Shown here piece after piece: positions 62,601 to 64,000 of a stretch of 64,000 nt of DNA; positions within the stretch are counted from its first letter, which is position 1, and the number at the start of each line of letters is the position of its first letter. Position numbers and translations under genes: made by a program. Under the pieces are notes generated by a model. The model worked only from the letters and a program-made list of their open reading frames with translations. It did not search any database and had not been told where the DNA came from. This DNA comes from Corallococcus coralloides DSM 2259 (GTDB lineage Bacteria > Myxococcota > Myxococcia > Myxococcales > Myxococcaceae): contig NC_017030.1 of the NCBI RefSeq assembly GCF_000255295.1, forward strand, positions 4,836,001-4,900,000, read 5' to 3'.

Positions 62601-64000
62601 CGCGGCGTCCAGCTTCGACGCCAGCGTGTGCGAGGTGTTCGGCACGCTCGTCGCCGGGGCCACGCTGGTGCTCGCGCCGCGCGACCGGCTGCTGCCGGAC
62701 GAGCCGCTGCGCACGCTGCTCCAGCAGCAGCGCATCACCGCTGTCACCCTGACGCCGTCGGTGCTCGCGCAGCTGGGCACGGAAGGGCTGGAGGGCCTGC
62801 GCACCGTCATCTCCGCCGGTGAAGCGCTGAGCGTGGAGCTGGCTCGCAAGTGGGGCGAAGGGCGCTTGATGATCAACGCCTACGGCCCCACGGAGGCCAC
62901 GGTCTGCGCGACCCTGACCGAGAACGGCGCGAACCCGGAGCGGCTCACCATCGGCAAGCCGTGGGCGAACGTGCAGGTGTACGTGCTGGATGACGCGCTC
63001 CGGCCCCAGCCGGCGGGCGTCCCGGGCGAGCTGTACGTGGCGGGCGTGGGCCTGGCGCGTGGCTACCAGGGCCGGCCGGACCTGACGGCGGAGCGGTTCA
63101 TCCCGAACCCGTTCAGCCAGGAGCCCGGCGCGCGGCTCTACCGCACCGGTGACCGCGTGCGGTGGACGTCCTCGGCCGAGCTCGAGTACCTGGGCCGCAT
63201 CGACTCGCAGGTGAAGGTGCGCGGCTTCCGCATCGAGCTGGGTGAGGTCGAGTCCGTGCTGCTGCACCACGCGGAGGTGCGTGAGGCGGCGGTGGTGGTG
63301 CGCGAGGACGCGCCGGGCGACAAGCGCCTGGTGGCGTACGTCGTGCCCCAGGCCGCGGGCACGCTGGACGCGGTGGAGCTGCGCCGCCACCTGAAGAGCG
63401 AGGTGCCGGAGTACATGGTGCCCTCCGCCTTCGTGGTGCTGGAGGCCCTGCCGCTGACGCCCGCGGGCAAGATCGACCGCAAGGCCCTGCCCGCGCCGAC
63501 GGGCGAGGTGTCGCGCACGCGCACCTTCGTGGCCCCGCGCACGCCGACGGAGGAGCTGCTGGCGGCCCTCTTCGCGCAGCTGTTGGGCGTGGAGCGCATG
63601 GGCGTGGAGGACCACTTCTTCGAGATGGGTGGCCACTCGCTCATGGCCACGCGGCTGGCGTCGCGCATCCGCGAGGCCTTCGACGTGGAGCTGCCGCTGC
63701 GGACGCTCTTCGAGGCGCCCACGGTGACGGACCTGGCCCGGCGCGTGGACGCGCTCGTGGCGCAGGGCAGGGGCGTGAAGGCGCCGCCGCTCGTGGCACT
63801 GCCGCGCGCGGAGCGGATGCCGCTGTCATTCGCCCAGCAGCGCCTGTGGTTCCTCAACCAGCTGGAGCCGGACAGCGCCTTCTACAACCTCCCGCTGCCG
63901 GTGCGGCTGGAGGGCACGCTGGACGTGTCCGCGCTGGAGCGCGCCTTCACGGAGCTGGTGCGCCGCCACGAATCGCTGCGCACCACGTTCCCCATGCGTG
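39502..64000 (+). CDS. Giant lipopeptide NRPS: FAAL-ACP plus seven C-A-T modules and part of an eighth (open at right edge)
   Basis: One reading frame runs from ATG 39502 to the window edge without a stop, giving 8,166 codons so far. I checked that domain motifs at 41,641, 44,800, 47,941, 51,091, 55,621, 57,481, 60,661 and 63,781 all fall in the same frame. Domain order: FAAL, acyl carrier, then (C-A-T) seven times, then C. Every visible C domain except the truncated last has HHxxxDG, and every A domain has the core YTSGSTG-type motif and the GKxDR lysine. No E, MT, KS or TE domain is seen. The product is predicted to be an acylated peptide beginning Ala-Ala-Phe-Val-Asp-Phe-Tyr. The start is uncertain: ATG 39502 lacks a ribosome site, while CTG 39469 follows GGGAG at 8 bases. 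Confidence 0.93.
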   Translation, partial: MGSSLSRSPELTPSHSTLVEILRSRAESWPEQPLYTFLDDAGQEDGTLSYAGLDARARRIAVALRKVAKPGERVMLLYPPGLEYVAGFFGCLYAGLIAVPAYPPDPMRLERTLPRLRAIIQDANATVVLTTSGILSMTEFVFEQAPDLRSLHWVGTDEIPAGGEAEWTPPEVDASTLAFLQYTSGSTGSPKGVMLSHGNLAHNLALITDAFELGPTSSAVIWLPPYHDMGLIGGILTPLYATFHAALMSPLTMLKNPRVWLEAITRYKATISGGPNFAFDLCVRRIPAEERQSLDLSSWKVAFTGAEPIRPATLDRFEQAFGPHGFKREFFFPCYGLAEATLLVSGGRVEAPPVSCALDAPALEQRRAVLVDAAKPEARVLVGCGDERPGHPVVIVDPQTREACAPGGVGEIWVRGPSVALGYWNKPEATAEAFQARVKGTDEGPFLRTGDLGFMRDGELYVTGRAKDLIIIRGRNHYPQDIEQTVEESHPALRAGSVAAVSLEVAGEERLVVVQEIDLRKAGNLRKQVDMAEAAVKEIRQRVAERHEVQVHAVALIEPGSIPKTSSGKIQRHACKAQFLADELRTVLVWREPGFEEAEETEAAESSEPAAAPVREDVPEAARATLTWLVERVAEQLKVPAKTVDVREPITRYGLDSLSAVELAHAVEKGLGIALPMELLLQGPSLVELAKRITASKQEPKAAVLAPRPRGATQPLSFAQQRLWFLDRLEQGSALYSIPGAVRLDGALDAESLRRSLEEIVRRHESLRTTFREENGEAVQLIHPAKAFELPVVDLTGFPEASREAEARRCVDEEAVRPFDLGSGPLVRARLLKLGEAKHVLLVTMHHIVSDGWSMGVLVREVAALYDAFRGGRGSPLPELRVQYADFAQWQREWLLGGVLEKQVGYWKQRLAGAPAVLELPTDFARPAAQTYRGATVPVKLGAELGKALGALAKKEGVTPYMLLLAAFQVLLGRYSGQDDISVGSPITGRSRAETEGLIGFFVNTLVLRTKLEGNPSFRALLAQVKETTLGAYAHQDVPFEKLVEELQPQRSLSHAPLFQVMFVLQQDVLPHFRLPGVELSPYEVESKTAKFDLTLYLTETAGGLEGTLEYNTDLFAAATARRMMEHLRVLLESLLTDPGAKLSDLSLMGAQEKQTLLKDISGTDLSAPVSGTMQALFEAQAARTPDAPAVHFDGQVLTYAQLDAQANQLAHHLRGMGVGPDTLVGVSLERSARMVVALLGVLKAGGAYVPLDPAYPRDRLGWMLEDAQAPVLLTQQKLLGVLPEHSAKAVCVDADWAVIATQPTTPVATSTGVGNLAYVLYTSGSTGRPKGVAIEQRSVVAFLHWSTAAFTKQQLAGVLAATSLNFDLSVFEVFAPLSSGGAVIVAENALALPTLKDASRVTLVNTVPSAMAELVRSQGVPESVRTVNLAGEPLLNRLAKPLYGLKNVEGVYNLYGPTEDTTYSTYTRVEKDAAREPTIGRPLTGSRAYVLDAWLRPVPQGVPGELYLAGAGLARGYLAKPSLTAERFVPNPFSEQPGARMYRTGDRVRWLATGELEYLGRIDFQVKVRGFRIELGEVESALASQPGVRESVVVVREDVPGDKRLVAYVAGTSLDVAELRKGLKARLPEYMVPSAFVVLNALPLTPNGKVDRKSLPVPEGQASQSQYVAPRTATEEQVATLFAQLLRVERVGAEDSFFELGGHSLLAMQLVSRLRTAFGIEVPLRSLFELSTVASLAAFIDGKKQQAEGANLPPLKRVVREGSLPLSFAQQRLWFLDRLEQGSALYNIPGAVRLEGALDVEALRLTLQEIVARHESLRTTFREENGEAVQSIQAAGRMDLPVVDLSTVAEAETQRLVNEEAVRPFDLGTGPLFRAQLLKLGEAKHVLLVTMHHIVSDGWSLGVLVREMAALYEAHSQGRAMPLPELAVQYADFAQWQREWLLGGVLEKQVGYWKQQLAGAPALLELQTDFARPAVQTYRGATVPVKLGADLSRTLNALAKQEGVTPYQLLLAAFQVLLARYSGQDDISVGSPIAGRTQAETEGLIGFFVNTLVLRTKLAGNPTFQQVLKQVRETTLGAYAHQDVPFERLVEELQPQRSLSHAPLFQVMFALQQDVLPHLKLSGMELSPYEVESKTAKFDLTLFLTETAGGLEGTLEYNTDLFTAATAQRMTEHLRVLLESVAVRPMAKVSDLALMSAQEKQTLLMDVSGTDLPAPVSGTMQALFEAQVARTPDAAAVYFDGQVLTYAQLEAQANQLAHHLRGMGVGPDTLVGVSLERSARMVVALLGVLKAGGAYVPLDPAYPRDRLGWMLEDAQAPVVLTQQKLLGVLPEHSARNVFLDTDWETISKNPVSRVDPRTGVRNLAYVLYTSGSTGRPKGVAIEQRSVVAFLHWATAFFTPQQLSGMLASTSLNFDISVFEVFAPLSVGGAVIVAENALALPTMKDASRVTLVNTVPSAMAELLRSGGVPDSVRTVNLAGEPLLNRLAQAAYGLKNVEAVYNFYGPTEDTTYSTYLRVEKGAAREPTVGRLLTGSRGYVLDAWLRPVPQGVPGELYIAGAGLSRGYLAKPALTAEKFVPNPFSQEPGARMYRTGDRVRWLANGELEYFGRIDFQVKVRGFRIELGEVESVLSTQPGVRESVVVVREDVPGDRRLVAYVAGASLDVAELRKGLKARLPEYMVPSAFVVLNALPLNPNGKVDRKSLPVPEAQSSQGQYVAPRTATEEQVATLFAQLLRVERVGAEDSFFELGGHSLLAMQLVSRLRTAFGAEVPLRSLFELSTVASLAAFVDTAVSGRDASKAPAITARPRSATESLSFAQQRLWFLDQLEQGSAFYNVAGGVKLEGALHVDAMRRALEEIVRRHESLRTTFRDENGQAVQVIHPAKVFELPVVDVSGAQDTEARRLAEEEATRPFDLGTGPLFRAKLLKLGEAKHVLLVTMHHIVSDGWSMGVLVREVAALYEAQVLKQKSPLPELAVQYADFAQWQREWLLGGVLEKQVGYWKQQLAGAPAVLELPTDFARPAVQTYRGATVPVKLGADLSRTLNALAKQEGVTPYQLLLAAFQVLLSRYSGQDDISVGSPIAGRTQAETEGLIGFFVNTLVLRTKLTGNPSFQQVLKQVRETTLGAYAHQDVPFEKLVEELQPQRSLSHAPLFQVMFALQQDVLPHLKLSGVELSPYEVDAKSAKFDLTLSLTETAGGFEGTLEYNTDLFTAATAQRMTEHLRVLLESVAVRPMAKLSQLALMGPQERHQVLVAWNDTRADVTGDVTFPVLFEAQVRRAPDSQALVFEDASLTYAQLDARANQLAHHLRTLGVGPEVRVALCVERSLELAVAMLGIQKAGGAFVPLDPSYPRERLSFMLEDSGAPVLVTQSSLSQQLPADGLRVVRMDVEAAHLRTLPETAPASSANADTLAYVIYTSGSTGRPKGTLLPHRGLNNTARQAAAAKGLGTGRRALQYAASSFDASVWEVFSTLVSGATLVLAPRDRLLPDEPLRTLLKSQRISTVTLTPSVLAQLSTDGLDGLSTIVSAGEALSVEMARKWGQGRTLINAYGPTETTVCATLTHGGVRAERLTIGKPLANVQVYVLDALHHPVPVGVAGELYVAGEGLARGYQGRPDMTAEKFVPNPFSNEPGARLYRTGDRVRWLAEGELEYLGRIDHQVKVRGFRIELGEIEAVLLRHADVREAAVVVREDVPGDKRLVGYVVPQPGRTVDAASLRKHLKDGVPEYMVPSAFVVLDALPMTPAGKVDRKALPAPTGALTRPDAYVAPRTPTETRVAALFARVLTVERVGAEDSFFELGGHSLMATQLVSRLRGEFQVELPLRALFESPTVAALAARVDEATGAERKFKTPPLKPASREGSLPLSFDQERLWLFEQLTPGTPIYNVPSAARLSGDLDVEVLRRGLEEIVRRHEALRTVFHQDASGSPVQVVLPAKPFVLPVVDLSSLPADKAEAEARKHLNAEAARPFDLVQGPLLRAQLLKLSAREHVLCLAMHHIVVDGWAVGVFMNELQALYTAFSRGEPSPLPALPVQYADYTLWHRQWLSGDVLEQQIAWWKKQLAGAPRIALRTDAPRPAGDRFHGDSRRFHLSPDLTSRIEALGRGEGATLFMVLLAAFDALLHRRTGQDDIVVGTDIANRAREELESLVGFFTNQLVLRTQVSGDLSFRALLDRVRKGTLDAYEHQDLPFGTLVQALKPPREPGGQLFNVKFVLENAPLPPLQLPGLELSLLDAETNGTAKWDLLVVVFPWQGGLTVTVEHNTDVLDRASVERLFAHFESLLRAVVENPEHRIGTLPLLTQDERGTLAAWNDRPRTYPHGQPVSRVFEAQAARAPDAVAVSFEGETLTAGQLNARANQLAHHLRALGVRPGKRVGVSLERSLDLVVAVLGIAKAGGAYVPLDPSFPTERLSMLIEDAGLSALVSVSAIADELPAQWLQVVCLDDDAATLAKRPDTNLDTAPTGEDELYVLYTSGSTGRPKGVSVPHRAVVRLVCGPEWVSLSSKEVFLQLAPLAFDASTFELWGAMLNGAKLAVFPPRAPTLDELGEVITREGVSTLWLTAGLFHQMVDGNLDGLRPVRQLLAGGDVLSPAHVLRVMEQLPGCRVINGYGPTENTTFTACYPVEDAGALGISVPIGRPINGTRVHVLNASLEPVPLGAPGELFAGGDGLAHGYLNQPELTAEKFIPDPFSTVPGARLYRTGDQVRFRADGSLEFLGRIDQQVKVRGFRIEPGEIETALRGHPSVLDVTVAVQEVAGEKALVAYVVTEEGAEPLGVDTMRSFLHDKLPAYMVPTALMELDAMPLTPNGKVDRRALPVPGSERPQMSTAYAAPRTMEETALCEVWAEVLGVERVGIDDSFYDLGGDSIRSIQLIAKLRERGLDLPMVELLRQPTIRALGNLVHAAPSKAAAQAVPGSEPFSLLSDADRARLPADVEDAYPVAVLQAGMLFQSELDQASGMYHDATSYHLEMALDEAKMRQLLAELARRHAILRTSFDLTGYEQPLQFVHREAQVPLELHDVRHVPAAEQDALLRKLVEEDRCRPFDWSRAPLLRFAIYRRTEKTLQFSLIFHHAILDGWSLATLLSELFRGYVNLLRGTPAPEAAPLAVTYRQFVALEHQSLTSGEGEQFWKSRLSEVDRPAPRAPLPAGQEPVLSMRQVDVPAALQDGLQRVAQAANVPLKTVLLAAHLRVRALMEGQRSVVTGVVSNGRPETADSERMVGLFLNSIPFPVTLEDGSWLDLVRQVSKADGDIWPHRRYPMGRLQQQLGGQRLFETIFNFVHFHVAGGLSQLEGVRLLEETPSTAWMELPLSTLFLQRPDTGALMLVLRTNGTQRDADQTEALAGYYFRALEAMAANPHARHEHARLLPDAERQKLLVEWNATGAQPAGDTCVHERFAVHAARTPDAVAVVCDDGQLTYGELNRRANQLAHWLRARGVGPDARVGLLTERTPDAIVGMMGILKAGGAYVPLDPSHPPERLRTVLEDASASLVVTQASLAAHVADASRGHVCLDSDAALLSREREDDPKRLGDASSLAYVIFTSGSTGRPKGVAIEHRQLNHYVEGVTLRLELPPAASFASVSTLAADLGHTAVFPTLSGGGTLHLISRDRASDPAALGDYFQRHAVDCLKIVPSHLTALLSSPSPERVLPRKRLVLGGEASDPALVARVHALVPGLEVFNHYGPTETTVGVLTWKVERGTQLSATASVPLGRPLPNARMYVLDAALQPVPVGVPGELFIGGAGVARGYLGQPGLTMERFLADPFHPEPGARVYRTGDRVRYLPDGALEFLGRVDFQVKVRGFRIELPEIEAAMSGLPGVAEVVVLAREDVPGDKRLVAYVVAVPGHTLEAGALRQGLKSRLPDYMVPSAFVMLDALPLTSNGKVDRRALPAPEKETEAGRAHVAPRTPTEELIAGLWSKLLGVERVGVKDDFFALGGHSLLATQMISRIRSAFRVELPLRALFEATTVETLSARVDEAVRQGFGLEAPAIVPLSREHTLPLSFAQQRLWFLDQLEPDSAFYNIAAPVMLDGSLEVAPLEQAFTELVRRHEVLRTTFRAEGGNPVQVVHPAAPMPLPLVDLTHLPEAEREAKAQRLADEDAGRPFNLATGPLLRATLVRISDVRHMLLLTVHHIVSDGWSRGVLVREVAALYEAFRQGKPSPLPELPVQYADYSGWQRGWLQGDVLKKQVGYWKQQLTGAPSALELPTDFPRPAVQTYRGETLPFTLPRELSDALRALALKEGVTPYMLLLTAWQVLLARHAGQDDVTVGSPVAGRGRMETEGLIGFFINTLVLRTRLEGDPSFRQVLARVRESVLGAHAHQEVPFEKLVEELQPVRDTSRSPLFQVWFVLHQELAAKLSVPGLTLSAYEAEARTAKFDLALSMLDAADGFVGRLEYNSDLFARATAERMMARLHVLLAGIVAKPESAVGELPLLSAEERHQVLVGWNSVRAELPREATIHSLIEAHAEATPDAVALVYEDQSLTYAELDVKANQLAHHLRRRYVGREVRVALCLERSLDLVVGMLGILKAGGAFIPLDPSYPVERLDYMLSDSGAPVLVTQESLMDSLPTDGRLTIQLDMDVDAIERMPEEAPRSGTSAHNLAYVIYTSGSTGRPKGTLLQHEGLVNTALRAAAAKRVGPGSRVLQYAASSFDASVWEIFSTLAAGATLVLAPRDRLMPDEPLRTLLKEQGITTATLTPSVLAQLSTEGLEGLRSVVSAGEALSVELARKWGAGRLMINAYGPTEATVCATLTEGGVNPERITIGKPWANAQVYVLDAAQRPVPVGVAGELYIGGVALARGYQGRPDLTAEKFVPHPFSQEPGARVYRTGDRVRWLATGELEYLGRIDFQVKVRGFRIELGEVESVLLHHTDIREAAVVVREDVPGDKRLVAYVVAQEDTELDVAELRRHLKGEVPEYMVPSAFVVLEALPMTPAGKVDRKALPAPSDARMERSEAEFAAPRTPTEKMLATVWTEILDVKRVGVRDNFFDLGGHSLLATQVASRIREAFGVELPLRALFEAPTIADLAQRVDQSVRSEQGLQAPPIVPLPREGSLPLGLAQQRLWFLDQMEPDSAFYNIVLPVRLEGELDLGVLERTFTELVRRHESLRTTFHAEGDQPVQRIHAPAPASLNVVDLSGLPDAEREAEAKRLADAETNRGFKLATGPLMRALILRMSQTEHVLLLSLHHIITDGWSMSLLVREIAAIYAAFREDKPSPLPELPVQYADYAGWQRDWLRSDVMGKHVEYWRQQLSGAPSALELPTDFPRPAVMTYSGGGVAVKVPQALSQRIKALCREKGVTPFMFLLAAWQVLLARHAGQDDISVGSPAAGRGHSSTEGIIGFFVNTLVLRAKLEGNPSFRDVLTQVRDTVLSAHVHQEVPFEKLVEELHPVRDTSRSPLFQAMFVLQAEELSGQVSVAGLTLKTFEAEARTAKFDMSLSLADASEGFLGRLAYNSDLYSRVTAERLVQHFVMMLEGIATDMDQRVMALPLMTEDEARQELVVWNDTRVDFPREACIQSFIQAHARATPDAVALVYEDTSLTFAQLDAKANQLAHHLRTLGVAPEVRVALCLDRSLDLVVGMLGVLKAGGAFVPLDPAYPIDRLDYMLEDSGATVLVTRGEPMPGLHAEDRVGLHLDDVRDVLKAMPTTAPSVNLTSANLAYVIYTSGSTGRPKGTLLQHQGLVNTAIQAGRAHRYAPGSRVLQYAASSFDASVCEVFGTLVAGATLVLAPRDRLLPDEPLRTLLQQQRITAVTLTPSVLAQLGTEGLEGLRTVISAGEALSVELARKWGEGRLMINAYGPTEATVCATLTENGANPERLTIGKPWANVQVYVLDDALRPQPAGVPGELYVAGVGLARGYQGRPDLTAERFIPNPFSQEPGARLYRTGDRVRWTSSAELEYLGRIDSQVKVRGFRIELGEVESVLLHHAEVREAAVVVREDAPGDKRLVAYVVPQAAGTLDAVELRRHLKSEVPEYMVPSAFVVLEALPLTPAGKIDRKALPAPTGEVSRTRTFVAPRTPTEELLAALFAQLLGVERMGVEDHFFEMGGHSLMATRLASRIREAFDVELPLRTLFEAPTVTDLARRVDALVAQGRGVKAPPLVALPRAERMPLSFAQQRLWFLNQLEPDSAFYNLPLPVRLEGTLDVSALERAFTELVRRHESLRTTFPMR
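41635..44730 (+). other. NRPS module 1 (C-A-T), predicted alanine
   Basis: C domain 41,635-42,950 with HHIVSDG (His846-His847) condenses the acyl chain with the first amino acid. A domain about 43,020-44,480: pocket residues read by eye in GrsA numbering give DLFNNALTYK, an alanine-type code. Carrier Ser1705 is in LGGHS. Confidence 0.75.
44785..47870 (+). other. NRPS module 2 (C-A-T), predicted alanine
   Basis: C domain 44,785-46,090 (HHIVSDG). A domain about 46,140-47,620 gives DIFNNAFTYK, differing from module 1 at two positions, so probably alanine or another small residue. Carrier Ser2752. The module is a near copy of module 1. Confidence 0.68.
47935..51015 (+). other. NRPS module 3 (C-A-T), predicted phenylalanine
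   Basis: C domain 47,935-49,215 (HHIVSDG). A domain about 49,260-50,770 gives DAWTVAAVCK, one conservative step from the GrsA phenylalanine code. Carrier Ser3802. Confidence 0.75.
51085..54195 (+). other. NRPS module 4 (C-A-T), predicted valine
   Basis: C domain 51,085-52,395 with HHIVVDGW. A domain about 52,430-53,950 gives DAFWLGGTFK, a valine code. The carrier domain has LGGDS (Ser4862) rather than the LGGHS used by the other modules. Confidence 0.75.
54290..57415 (+). other. NRPS module 5 (divergent C-A-T), predicted aspartate
   Basis: The C domain (54,290-55,630) belongs to a different subtype: it opens with YPVAVLQAGMLFQSEL and has HHAILDGWS. A domain about 55,655-57,175 has the ADLGHT form of core A4 and gives DLTKVGHVGK, an aspartate code. 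Carrier Ser5935. Confidence 0.72.
57480..60580 (+). other. NRPS module 6 (C-A-T), predicted phenylalanine
   Basis: C domain 57,480-58,795 (HHIVSDGWSRG). A domain about 58,830-60,330 again gives DAWTVAAVCK. Carrier Ser6991. Confidence 0.75.
60650..63745 (+). other. NRPS module 7 (C-A-T), predicted tyrosine or other aromatic
   Basis: C domain 60,650-61,975 (HHIITDGWS). A domain about 62,010-63,510 gives DACTIAAVCK: the tryptophan at pocket position 239 is cysteine (FDASVCE). The nearest code I know is DASTVAAVCK for tyrosine. Carrier Ser8046 in MGGHS. Confidence 0.6.
63815..64000 (+). other. NRPS module 8, start of C domain (truncated)
   Basis: The C-domain opening LSFAQQRLWFLNQLEPDSAFYN is cut by the window edge just after RRHESLRTTF, showing that the peptide has at least eight residues. 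Confidence 0.85.

Overview
This 64 kb window is high-GC DNA (roughly 70 %) with strong third-position G/C bias. The gene content points to a member of the Myxococcaceae such as Corallococcus or Myxococcus: many lipoproteins with Cys-rich or carboxypeptidase-regulatory-like domains, FHA-coupled signalling proteins, sigma-54 activators, a pfkA-pkn4 gene pair and a giant NRPS. The assignment rests on recognised families and was not checked by a search.

Left part (1-27,480), mostly conserved chromosomal genes. In order: the tail of an unrecognised gene; a trypsin-like lipoprotein protease; a dCMP-deaminase-like enzyme; a small kinase-like protein followed by an NtrC-type regulator; a tandem ArsA/Get3-like ATPase; a small membrane protein and a TPR protein; the accA-hisC-cmk operon; a soluble lytic transglycosylase; a small Cys-rich protein; a secreted tandem-CAP protein with a DUF721 partner; a large lipoprotein; an FHA-GGDEF diguanylate cyclase; an acyltransferase with a very long disordered N-terminus plus an SDR protein; mutL; a YCII protein; a beta-barrel-like protein; and two membrane-anchored proteins.

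Middle part (27,485-37,520, all minus strand). A likely six-gene operon runs pfkA, a Pkn4-like Ser/Thr kinase, a TPR membrane protein, an FHA-GAF-sigma-54 activator and two lipoproteins. A good sigma-70-type promoter lies upstream of pfkA. It is preceded by a TPR gene and a CPBP-family protease.

Right part (37,596-64,000), a biosynthetic locus. A 533-residue protein that closely resembles CmlA-type diiron NRPS beta-hydroxylases is divergent from a single uninterrupted NRPS reading frame. That frame starts at about 39,502 and is still open at 64,000, so the protein exceeds 8,160 residues. It begins with a fatty acyl-AMP ligase and acyl carrier protein, followed by seven complete C-A-T modules and the start of an eighth C domain. 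A-domain codes read by eye suggest fatty acyl-Ala-Ala-Phe-Val-Asp-Phe-(Tyr or other aromatic)-..., with possible beta-hydroxylation. I do not recognise this combination as a known product. It is the best candidate in the window for something undescribed.

I see no tRNA, rRNA, CRISPR array, insertion sequence or prophage.
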